Positions 41,492 to 53,904 of a stretch of DNA of 54,500 nt are shown piece by piece (within the stretch, counting starts at the first letter, position 1; each line of letters opens with the position of its first letter). The notes under the pieces were generated by a model. The model was not told where the DNA came from. It made no database searches and saw only the letters and a program-made list of their open reading frames with translations. A program made the position numbers and the translations under genes. The stretch comes from Chrysomallon squamiferum (taxonomy: Eukaryota > Mollusca > Gastropoda > Neomphalida > Peltospiridae). The stretch covers positions 21,279,650 to 21,334,149 of the forward strand of contig CM022665.1 of NCBI GenBank assembly GCA_012295275.1. Direction: 5' to 3'.

Positions 41492-43617
41492 TCATCTTCT
41501 AACTACAAGTCACCAGAAATCTTCATTTCAGATCTAAGTAACAGTTTGACTTCTTGTTGACACACAAACCATACAACAGTATGTCCCTCTGTCTGTCTGT
41601 AATCTGTGTAGACTCTTTCATTACTTACAAATACTGCCAAGACATTGACTCACCTTAATTTTTTTCTTTGGAGAAATGACAGCTTCATGGTTGGCTTCAC
41701 GCACCATCTTCCTCACCAGCCATTTCACTGACAGCTGCTGTTTTGCTGATGTTTCTGCATCATCAGTCGGTTTCTCATTCAAGTCAATGTCCTTGTTGTC
41801 ACACAGTAACTTGACTATACTACCCAAGAACAGCATGTTCTTAACAATCTGTGACAAATAATAATAATTATAATATAATCCAATAATAATCCAACAACAA
41901 CAACAATAATAATCCAATAATAATAATACATTTTTAAAATTTAATAAGAGATACATTAATAAACTATAAATTATGATAAATAGGTAACCATGAATACATC
42001 ATGATAAACAGACCTGATCTGCTAGATCTTGATCCAACAAAGGAGACTGGAGCTGAGAGACAAAGGCATAAATCAACTGTTTAATCTGAAATAAATAAAT
42101 GTAGAAAAATAAAATAAATGCAGAAAATATAAATAAATTAATAAATTAATAAAAAAAATAATAATAATAATAATTGTAAAAATAAAATAAAATAAAATAA
42201 AATAAAATAAAAATAAAAATAAACAAATAAACAAATAAATAGATAAATAATAAATAAACACAAGTGAATAATCAAATAATGAAGTAAGTTATATACAAAA
42301 ACACATCAAAACAGATACATTTCTATACATTATTTTTTTAATATTAAGGAATTTTCTAATCAAAATATAAACATGTTAATGACCTTTTCAATGAGATTAA
42401 TCTGTAAATACTGCTGCACTTTATCTGTAGACTGGTTTTCTGTTAATGTTGCACACAAATCTTCTGGTTTCCAGGATGCAAACAACAAACCAAACAACTG
42501 AGCTGAAACCAGTCTAACCCAGACATGAGCATACAAGAGATGAGAATGAACATGTTCTGAAATTAATAATTAAAATATATATATTTATATTTTAAAAAAA
42601 ATAATATAAATTAAAAAAATGAAGAAATAATATTAAATACATAAAAATAAAAAAAATATTTTCATTTTAATCATAGCAGTGAGAGTGATCAGGATGCAAT
42701 AACACAATTTTAAAACACATTTTCATTAAATAATGAAAAACATAGTAGAAAAAAAGAAGCTGATTACATGATGAGGATTTTTTTTAAGCTTTGTGATTTT
42801 CCAAATTTTGGATAAGGAACCTTCATACTGTATTATGAGAATAAACAAACCCCAGATTAAATTGAGTTCTTCTGTCCACTTTGGTTTTGTCAGGATGTCA
42901 CACTGCTGTAGTATTTTAGCCAGAGTGTTCAGAATGTTGTACAGATAGTGATCAAGTACCTGTTCCGTTTCAGTTTTCTTTGACTAAACAAAATAAACAT
43001 TTCAACAATTATTTTCATGATCTGTATCAGAATGAAATATCAACATTTACCATTACCATAATAAAAAAATATGTAATAAAATGAAATTTCTAAAATAATA
43101 AAACATGTAGAAAAAAATTATCGTAATAAAAATTAATAATAATATAATTAAATGTTTAATTTATGTTGCAAAAATCTTATTATTATATTATTTTAAAATT
43201 AAAATTTTTAGTTTTTTGAAAAACAAAATCTCTCCAAGTCTTGACATAATCTATTGTTATATACATTCTCTAACATTATTTTTTTTAATTTCTCATAAAC
43301 TATTTTTAATATTGTGTCAACTATATACCTGTAAATCGTCAAATGTACTTGGATTAATCTATCTTTTTTTTTTCAAATTTCTCACAAACTGTTTTTGGTA
43401 TGAGTAATTACACACCTGTAAATCTTCAAATCTACTTGGGTTAATCTGTTGTTGCATTAGTGGTAGGATGTTGTCAAGGCGATGATTAAACCCGACAGCT
43501 TCAACTTCAACAAACAAGCCACACAACTGTATAGCTAATGTTCTGTGTTGTATCTGAAAATATCATGTTTATAGAAATACAAGTAATCCTAGTTAAATCT
43601 TTCAAAGTTGTTCTTTT

Positions 43618-43655
<38 letters not shown>

Positions 43656-46600
43656 TTCAATAAACAAAATATGTAACCCAATAATAAATTTTGTTATACT
43701 TCCCTAAAATCAACAATTATCATAATTTATTTTGTTTGAAATTAAAACAAATTAAAACAACAGAAATAGATAAAGAACATTATGCTGCCTCTGTAAACAT
43801 ATAATGAAAATCTTCTTTAAAATAGATTGGAAACTGGTATTTTAACAAATTCTTTAGTAAAACTCAACTAAATAAATAAAAAAATAAATAAATAAATAAA
43901 ATTAAATTAAACAAAATTAATAATAAATAAATAAAAGAAAAATAACAAACAAACAATAAAAATAATAAAATAACAAATAAATAAATAAACAAATAAATAA
44001 ATAAATAAATAAAAAACAAAATAAACAAGTAAATAAATAAATAAATGAAAAATAATAACTAAGTAAATAAAATAAAAATAAAAACTAAGTAGCTATCAGA
44101 TAAATAAATAAAAGAAAAATAATAACTAAGTAAATAAAACCTAACTAATTAACAAATAAATAAATAAACAAACTTCTTACTTTATTATCTTTAAACCACT
44201 CAAGTGTAATATTAAACAGATTATCTCTGGTACGAACATCTATCTGTCAAACAAAATTATAAAACATTTTAACACAGAAAAACGTGACTTTATAATAACT
44301 ATACTATACTTTTTTATGTAATAACTTTATAAAAGACCTGTAATGAAGTTTCCTTTTTATAACAGATACAAATGTACATCAAAGTTGGTTCTTAAAGTGT
44401 TTTTATAAAAAAATAATTCAGTCATCAAATTTTAGAAATTTACTGTGAACCAAAAAAAAAACAACCAAAAATAGTATGTTATTAATAAGATTATTAAAAA
44501 TTAATAACAGGAATATGATAATTTCCAAGCATTAAATTAAATTTTATTCTGTACTTCATATAATTGCAAAGATAATAAGTGAATTTATAAGATGATTAAC
44601 AGTGGTTATCTACCTTTTCAAGTAATAACTTAAGAATAGCATTAATAATAACAATTTAATTTTCTAACACTAAATTTATCTATACTTCGTATAATTTTAA
44701 AAGTAAAATAATATATTCTGACATGAAAATTTACTAGGTAAATAACAACAGTTATCTACCTTTTCAAGAAGTAATTTTAAAATAGAAATAATAATTAAAA
44801 AATGTAAAACTAATACCATCATAATCTTTGAACACTAAATTTATTCTATACTTCAAATAATAGTAAAAGTGAAATAAAATATTCTGACATGAAAATTTAC
44901 TAGGTAAATTACAGATTTATCTACCTTTTCAAGAAGTAACTTTATGGCAAGAGCTGTGAGTTTGCGACATCTTACAGAATTATCATTCATCAACGCCACT
45001 GCCATGGGAACAAAGAACATACCAGCATGTTGTATTAAAACATTCTGAAAAAAAAAAAAAAAAAAAAAAATTATTTCCATTTCTACATCAACTAGAAAAA
45101 CAAATTTTGATCCATATTTTGCTCATTTATAACTATTCCTTAATAGAGTTCTTTAAATATTGAAATAATAACTTTACTGAAAATTTCCATCACTATAAAA
45201 ACATATTTGTTTTATATTATTTAGAATTATTTCTCTGTTTCTGCAGTAAGGAGAATTTTTTTTTTTCAATAATGTCTATTTGTCAAGTAATATATGTTGT
45301 ATAAAGATTAATAGTGGTTTAGAAACTATTACTGTTTAGAAATTATTACCAGTGGACAGACAAGAGCAGGTGAATCAAAGCATCTTGGGTAATGAAAGCC
45401 CAAGCAGATGATACATTTTATGATGCTCAATTTCAAATAAAATTTATTTTATTTTCTTTTGATGTCTAGAGAGAATATTTCATCAAGAATTTATATACCA
45501 GTAATAAAATAAATTTACAGTTATGTTTCTTTAATACTGCCTTCATAATTTTTTTATTATTTTTTATATCAAGGTAAAGAGATATAAAGTTACTTAAAAA
45601 GGAGATAATCATCTGTTCCATTTTAAACAATGAAGTTAACTGTTCCTTAAAAATAATCTTTATAGTATGGAAATAAACATCTTTAAAAATATCAGAAGAA
45701 AGTTTCAAATATACATATTAAAAACACTTTAAGCAGTGACCAGAAATTGTTTATATGGGAAAATATTGCTTGTAAAATAATTTTATATTTGTTATATTCA
45801 AGATCCAAAACAATTATGGCTACAGTTGCATGCAGACATGTTATTATTTGTTTAAAAAAATTTAGTTCTGAAGTTAAAAAGATTATTTATGCCTATAACT
45901 TCATGCAAAAATACTGTTACACATTAAAAAATAGTTTTACTTATGAAGTGAAAGAAAAGCACATACGACAGGGAAAGAAGAAAACATGGTGGCCATCATC
46001 TCGAGCGTGGATTCCCGTCCTGACTCCATACTGTACGACAGTTGAGCTACAAAGTACTGGAGATGTTTGACTAACATCTTTCCAAGTGGGTAGTCTAGTA
46101 AATACTGCTGGATCACCTGTAATCAATAACAAGCTATGGTAAAGGTAAACACGACATATACATTAGTTCAAATTTAATTTCTTTCTATACCTTTTTTCCC
46201 AGAATGTTCAAAACTCAAGATGTATCTCAATTAATAGGTTATGTTAAAAGCAAACACAACATAAAAAGATTAGATAAATTTAATTTATTTCTATACTGTT
46301 TTTTTCTGCACTTCTTTACAGAATATATATAAAAGTCAAGATCTATATCAGTTAATAACAATCCATGTTAAAAGTAAATATGACAGATTGGTTAAATTTA
46401 ATTACTTACTGCTTTAATAACAGTGATTTTTTTCTTCTATTTTTTCATTATCCTTATGTACAAAATTTAAGACATATCTCAAGTGCACAAGCCAGAATGA
46501 CACTGTTTAAATGAACTTTCACATTTACGAATACCAAAAATATAACTGGCTTATGTCATTTGTGTGATGTTTACTATATATAAAAATGTAACCAACATAC

Positions 46601-46932
46601 AAATGTTATATTTATATATAAAACTGTAACCAACCTGTCGACACTGTAACCGCATGTGAGCATTGTCAGCTGTTATAGCTTCCTTCTCCACTTTGTCCAT
46701 CAAACTGTGAAGTTCTGGCACATCCAGTTTCCTTGACAATATGGCCTACAATAAACAACATGTATTTTAAATAAACTATAACATATTCACACATACAAAC
46801 ACACTATTTTCTTTCATGTCATGAATTTTAAAGTACTGAAATAAATTACAAATATATAATGGTATAGTGGTAAACACACACAACACACACACATATAAAA
46901 ACTTAATAGCTTTGTATCACTCTCTCTCTTTT

Positions 46933-46968
<36 letters not shown>

Positions 46969-49900
46969 GACATATAGATAGCTAGACAGATACAGATACA
47001 TTAAGGAATTTGTAGAAGGGCATTTGCAGATCCATAAATGTTACAAGTGGAGTAATATTTCTATTATAAAGTTAAATAAAAAAATACTGACAGATACAAT
47101 CCTCTAATTCTCTATCTTTGGCATGATCATTGATGAATAAATTTTAAAAATACCTTGAGTAGTATGAAAGCAGAGCTTTGTCTGGAGTAGTCATGCAGAT
47201 CCTCCTCACAGAAACACAACAAAACCTGCAGCTTTTCTGAGTTGATTTTGTAGAATTTTACATCTTTTACCAACACTGTCACACACTGAAAAATACAGAA
47301 TTCAGTGAAAGAAAGAAAAAAAAAAAAATCTTAACACATTTTAATGCTGTCAGTTTTCAAACATGTAAAAAATAGGTCAGTATTTAAAAGATGAAACTCT
47401 TGTTACCATTCCTTGGGTTATTCTCACTGTTTGGCTAAAGTAATCTTTACTATTCACCTTCCCAGAGACAGCAAAACCCGTTTCAGTGCCTCTGATAAAC
47501 CCATTAATGATTTTAGCTGAATCAATGAAATAGCTTAATGGGCTATCTGAAAACAATTAATATCACAGCTTATCACAACTCATCTTACAGAACTAAAGAC
47601 CAATCAAATTGTAACATTAATTTACATCATGTCCTGAACAGTATTTCAGTTTCTGAGTTTTTCATATTGCTTATTTCAGACAACAATCATAGGTCTGTAT
47701 AGCTATAACCATTATTAATGTTTAAAATTTAACATTTATACACAAATAAACTGAGATATGCTTAAATTGTTGCAGTTACCTTAAAACAAGTGAAAACCAG
47801 TTCCAAGTTGTCTCCCTTCGCTGCTCCAGCAGATGCATAGTTTTTCAGTAAGACGAACAAGCCATTTGCTATTTTGTCAATGTTTTTCTTGAGCGCAGGA
47901 AGAGGAAACTTGAGTAGCCACAACAAACAACGCATACTGAAAGTATTGATCTGAAAAAAAATAACAAGATTAGTTTCTGATTAAATAAACCTCTTAACAT
48001 GGAGAGAGGAATTTCTAATATAAAACAGCAGAATATTTCAAATGATTATTTTTATTTCATAAATGGTTCTAATTTACCCCAGCTTCAGCAGTCAAATCAT
48101 TTTAATAAAAAATATTTTGCATTATCTATGTTTTATAGTATTACAAAAAAAATCTTTAAGCTTTTTAAGAACCACAGAAAAAAAAGAATGTATATATTAT
48201 ATATAATTATTAACAAAAATGTATCTTGATATAACAGAATTAATGATAAATTAATGTTTTTAGATTTAAGCTTAATAAAAACTATTTTCCTGAAAATGTT
48301 TTTGATTCTGTATTAGAATTAATGGAAAATAAATGATTTTAGACAAGCTAAATGGAAATTATTTCACCTTGATATGTTTTGACTCCAGACACTCGGCCAG
48401 TGGACCAATCATTGGATCAAGAAGCTGTAAATGACTGTTGTCACGGGCAACCAGGTAAGATCTTTTTAAACACAGATGAAGAAGCTGAAATAGGATTTTA
48501 AAAATAATTTACTGTAATAATTACTTCTTTCAATAATAAAAATAAAATTATTAATTTACAACAGTTTGAATCTCCTATGTCCAAAATCCTCACGTGCATT
48601 TCAGGAATTTTAATATTTTTTTCATATTGGTAATACTTTATAATTAACACAATGGATCACACACTCACACTGTTATTATTATTAATATTACTATTGTTAA
48701 TATTTGTTGTTGCTGTGGGGTTTTTTTGTTTTCCTTACTGTTTTTGATTTTCAAAGTAATAACTTTTTAAGCAGGCAGATTTCATGTAAATATATAAATT
48801 TTTTTTAATTTCATTCTATTTAAAAAAAAAAAAAAAGATTTATGTTTTCTACCTGAAGTCTGCACTGGCAGATTTCAAGTAAATAATTTTCTTAATTTAT
48901 TCATTTTTTTTTTACCTTAAGTCCAAACTCGACAATAACATGGATGTTTGTTTTCTTTGCTGTTTTTGGTTTCTCTCCTCCACGTGGAAGCCGAGTTTCC
49001 AGCAGAAGACAGTTAGGAGGTTGCAGTCTGCAATCCTCTCTTACCTTCTTTGTGTTGTTTTCTCTGAAATAAGTATTTAAATATGAAATTATCAGACGAT
49101 TGCAGCAATCTTCATATTCATATAATATTTAGGTTTCTAGCGATATCAATATGCCTACAATATTCATTTTCTAGCCATATTCATATATTATTCAAACAAT
49201 ATTTAGGTTTTGTTAGTTTTATTTTCTCTGAAATAAACATATAACTACCACATCCTCAGTAAATTCTAGCAGCATTATAATTCAAGCAATATTAATATTC
49301 CTGCAATATTCAGGTTCTTGGAATATCCACATTCTAGCAATATCAATGTTCATGTTATGTTTCAGTTCACATTCATGCAATATTCAGATTCCAGTAATAT
49401 TCATGTTCAAGCTATATTTAGAGTAGAAATATCCATATTGCTGCAATATTCAGATTGAAGCACTCTCAAATTCAAGAAATATTTAGGTTTGTAGCAATAT
49501 TCAGTATCTACATTAAATATTATAAAGTGACTGTTTATTTAATCTGTATTGCAAGTTCTGCTAATAATAAAGTCTGAATATAACATATAACAAACTGATA
49601 AAGATATATAAAGATCGACATTTTTAGTTTTAAAAAAAAGAAATCTATCTAATTGAAAGAAAAGAAAACTTTTAAAACCTAAGCATAGGCAAGACTATTC
49701 ATTTCCTCACATTTCATTATACTTTATTAGTAGTAAATATTGGTGTAACAGTATAAATAAAAGAATTAAACAGAAGTCATAAAATATATTTCAAATTCAG
49801 TACCACAAATACATTTAAATTATATGCATCAAAGATCAAGGAAAAGTGCAATATATCAATCTGAATCATAAAATGTAAAATCTCATAAAATGCAAATTCA

Positions 49901-51376
49901 TAAAAAGACCATCAAATCAGCTCTCCTTTCTATTAGGAAAGTGCATTTAAAAGTGATTTTGCTGATATTTCATAAAAGTAGCAGATAGATGATGGATAGA
50001 TATAAAAGAGATTCTGGTGATACAGCATAAAAGAAGCCAAAATAAGACTGACAGGCAAGTTTTCTTTTTTGTATTATCAAAACAAAATAAGTGTATAAGT
50101 TTTTAAACGCAGCAAATATACGTATGTACATCAGATAAATTGTTAAAACAGTTCTCACTTGGAGGATTCTTGTAGTATGTTGGCTGTGTCAAATGTCAGA
50201 GTGTGAATAAAAAGCATCAGTGTCTCTATCGGTATTGACTTGTTTTCCATCAGTCCATGTGAAATATTTCTAAATATGTCCTGAACTTTGACAGCTATTT
50301 TGTGACTGTGTGTTCCCTCCAATATCTGTCAATAAAGTAAAAATTTCAATGCCTGTCATTCATTTTAATTATAAACTGTAACACTGCATTTCAGTTATTA
50401 CTTGTAAAAAAAACTAAATAAAAAAAGAGCATGATAATAAAAAAATATAATTAAATTTCACGATGACAAAAATTTAGAAAGTACCCAAAAAACAAAACAA
50501 CAAACATTTTTATCCTATAAAATACAACTGAATCACCATATTTATTCAGTTTTTATTTTTAATTGTTTCTAATACGTTTTAACAGATATTCATTTTTATA
50601 ATTAGAAATAACAGACAGACACATTTTAATGGTAACACATATTATACTGACTAAGAATGCTTACCCATGTTATAAACGTTCCTTACATCTTTAATAGGTA
50701 CAGTCAATTTAATTCAACTTTTTAATTTTAGTTGCTGTTACTTTTCAGTGATAACTCAAATTGTAATAATAACTCCTATTTAATGTTTATTTACATCTTT
50801 AATAGCTAGCTTAATTTTAACTTACATTTGCAAAGTTATATTTTAGTAGTTGTTATAATTCAGTGGAACTCAAATTTTAATAATAACTCACATCTTTAAT
50901 ACTACATTAATTTTAAGTCACATTTCCAGATATTTTAGTAGCTTTTAATGATTCAGTGGCAACTCAAATTTTAATAATTTTTCAAGTTTACTTACATCTT
51001 TCAATGGTTTTATGAGTCTCATTAATGATCCATGACCAATGAATTTTGCGACAATCTCATATGAATCGTAACTCTTTGTTGTTCTAGCTTCAAATGTTTT
51101 TGCTGCAATTTCTTGGACGTCTTTCTCTTCTGCTGCTGTACCAAACAATTCCTCATTGAAAATCTAACAAAATAAGCAGACGAAAACCATTTCAAAACTT
51201 GGATTTTACATGATAAAATATTCCTGAGTGAAAGCTAATACTAAGTAAATAAAAGTAAATATTTTATTCAAGTAGTTTTACCTTCTTAAACAAAAAAAAA
51301 CCCAAAAATAAATAAACAGTAATAATAATGATAATGATTATAATAAAAAATAATAATTATAATGATAACATTAATC

Positions 51377-51408
<32 letters not shown>

Positions 51409-53869
51409 GTTTCAAATAACAAACTCTTAATTATTAATAACAGATATTAAAAACAAGGTAAGTATCCTAACCCAATGTTTGTCACAAATCAATTAACTAG
51501 AGAAGGGAGGTAACTCTAATGATAATTTGGTAGTATGAAGGAGTTATCTTACCTCTGTGAGGTTGTTGAGAGCTGAATCGAGATCTCCAGCTTTCAGAAT
51601 AGGAGACATATGTTTTAACAGATGGTTAACTGTGAAACCCAAAACATGCACCTTGAAAACAGAAAAAAAAATTATTTAAAAATTATACAAAACCTGGATA
51701 CATACAGAATATGAGAAAATAAATATATTTTATATAAGAAAATAAATTCAATTTGAATATATTGTATGCAAGAAGATAAATTTAAATCTGAATGCATTGC
51801 ATACAAGAAAATAAATTTAAATTTAAATATATTATATATAAAACTGGATGTAATGTTAAAATACATAATTACAACAAATACTTTTTAGCTTTCATAAATT
51901 TAGGACTGATACAAGATTGTAAAATTTGAGAGCAATTTTTAACATATTTTTAGTGATGATAGATATCTATCTTACCTGATACCCTCTCCTGAGTATGCCC
52001 TTCATCTCAGCGAGGATGTAGGGCAGATACCGGGGACCCAGGGTGAGACTCATTTTCAGCAGTGTGTCTCTTGCTGTCTGTCGAATGTCTTTGGATCGTG
52101 ATTTCAGAAAGTGACACACTTTTAACAGAATACTAAAAATAAATTTTTAAACTTTAGTCAACTTTAATTTAAAAATTATTGTTATTATTTATCATTAGTT
52201 CAAAAAATTTATTTTTACAAAATGATGTAATTTAATATCAAATATTTCAGAGAATTCTATCACTGAAAATTTTCTATGGATAATTTCCGTAACATTCCTC
52301 TTCAGTTTTCTAATCAGAATCCTGTTTAACATACAAGTTACTTAATAAACTCCTGAAAAATCTTGTTTAATTCAAAATCAGTCAAAATGTATTATTTAAT
52401 TTCAAAATAACAAACTGAAAACCAGCTGAAATAATTACGTATATGTTTGTGTATTATTTAATTTTTTGTACTGTTTTATAAAATGTTGTGTTACGTAGCA
52501 AGATTTTGTAATTTATTAATATTATTATTTATTTTTGGTTTTCAAGAACTCCTCTTTCTTTTTCTCTTCATCCTTATCATCATCATCAATAAAATTGATA
52601 ATGGTGGCAGTAGTAGTGGTGTTAAATTTATTTTTATAACTGTTTTATAAAACACTCACTCAGCCTGGAAGATTTTGTATTTTATTAATAGCAGAAGTAG
52701 TAGTGTTAGTGCATTATTTATTTTATCCTATAGTTTTATAAAACACTCTCTCACCCTAGACGATTTTGAAGTTTATTAACAGCAGTAGCACTAGTAATAA
52801 TGCTAGTGTGCTATTTATTTTTTCTCATCATTTCACAAAACACTTTAGTTTAATAACAGAGGTAGAAATTGTCTAGAATTTATTTTTTTCTGTGTTTTAT
52901 AAAACACTGTCTCACCCTGGAAGGCTTCTCTCCAGTGAACCCTGTGGTAGATTCTGGAGAAGTTTGACCATGGCCAGAGCAAGAGGGACTCTGAGAATCT
53001 CATCATCTTCAGCATACTTTGATTTTACAGCCTTGTGTTCACTGTCACTGCGAGCCTGGCATAGTAAAAATATAAAAACAAATTTAAATAAAAAAATTCT
53101 CAAACAAATATGTAAACAAACATAAATATATACAAAAATACAGACACAATCATGAGCAAACAAACATAAAATCATATACACACACATGTACAGATACATA
53201 CAGATACACAGACACACATAAATATGCTGTGAGTAACAAAAAAAAAACATAAATACACATCAGAACATTTTTTAATTGAATCATTAAGAAACTGGTCAAA
53301 CAAAATTATTTTTTTTACAGATTTAATACAACTACTGAGATTTAATTAATTTCATAATTATTGCTTAAATATTTATTAAAATATTTATAAAAATCACTTT
53401 CAGTATACTTTTTTTTTTTTATATATTCCAGAAAGAAAAATATTAAAATGAAAAAAATTGTTCAACATATTTAAAAAAAAAAAGACAGAACATTTTTTTT
53501 TGAAACTTCTTTACCTTCTGGCTAAGAACTTTGTGAAGCTGGGGAATAAGCATATGAAGGATGTGGGTGTGGATTTTGGTTGCTAGGTTACTGGAACACA
53601 CCAGTTTCTGATGAATCGCAGGAGAGGAATTTTCTGTTTCCTGTTTGTTTTCTGACATTTCCCCTTCATTAATCTCCATCTCAGTTTTATCTTCTTGTGT
53701 TGAGTCTAACAACGGAATATCAGTGGGTATCTCAGAATCCTGGACAGCTTCTGTTTATTAATAACAACAACAATAGTAATAATAATAATAATAAAATAAC
53801 AACAACAACAACAAAAAGAATGATAAAAATAATGATAGCAATGATAATGATTATGATAATAATAATGTC

Positions 53870-53904
<35 letters not shown>

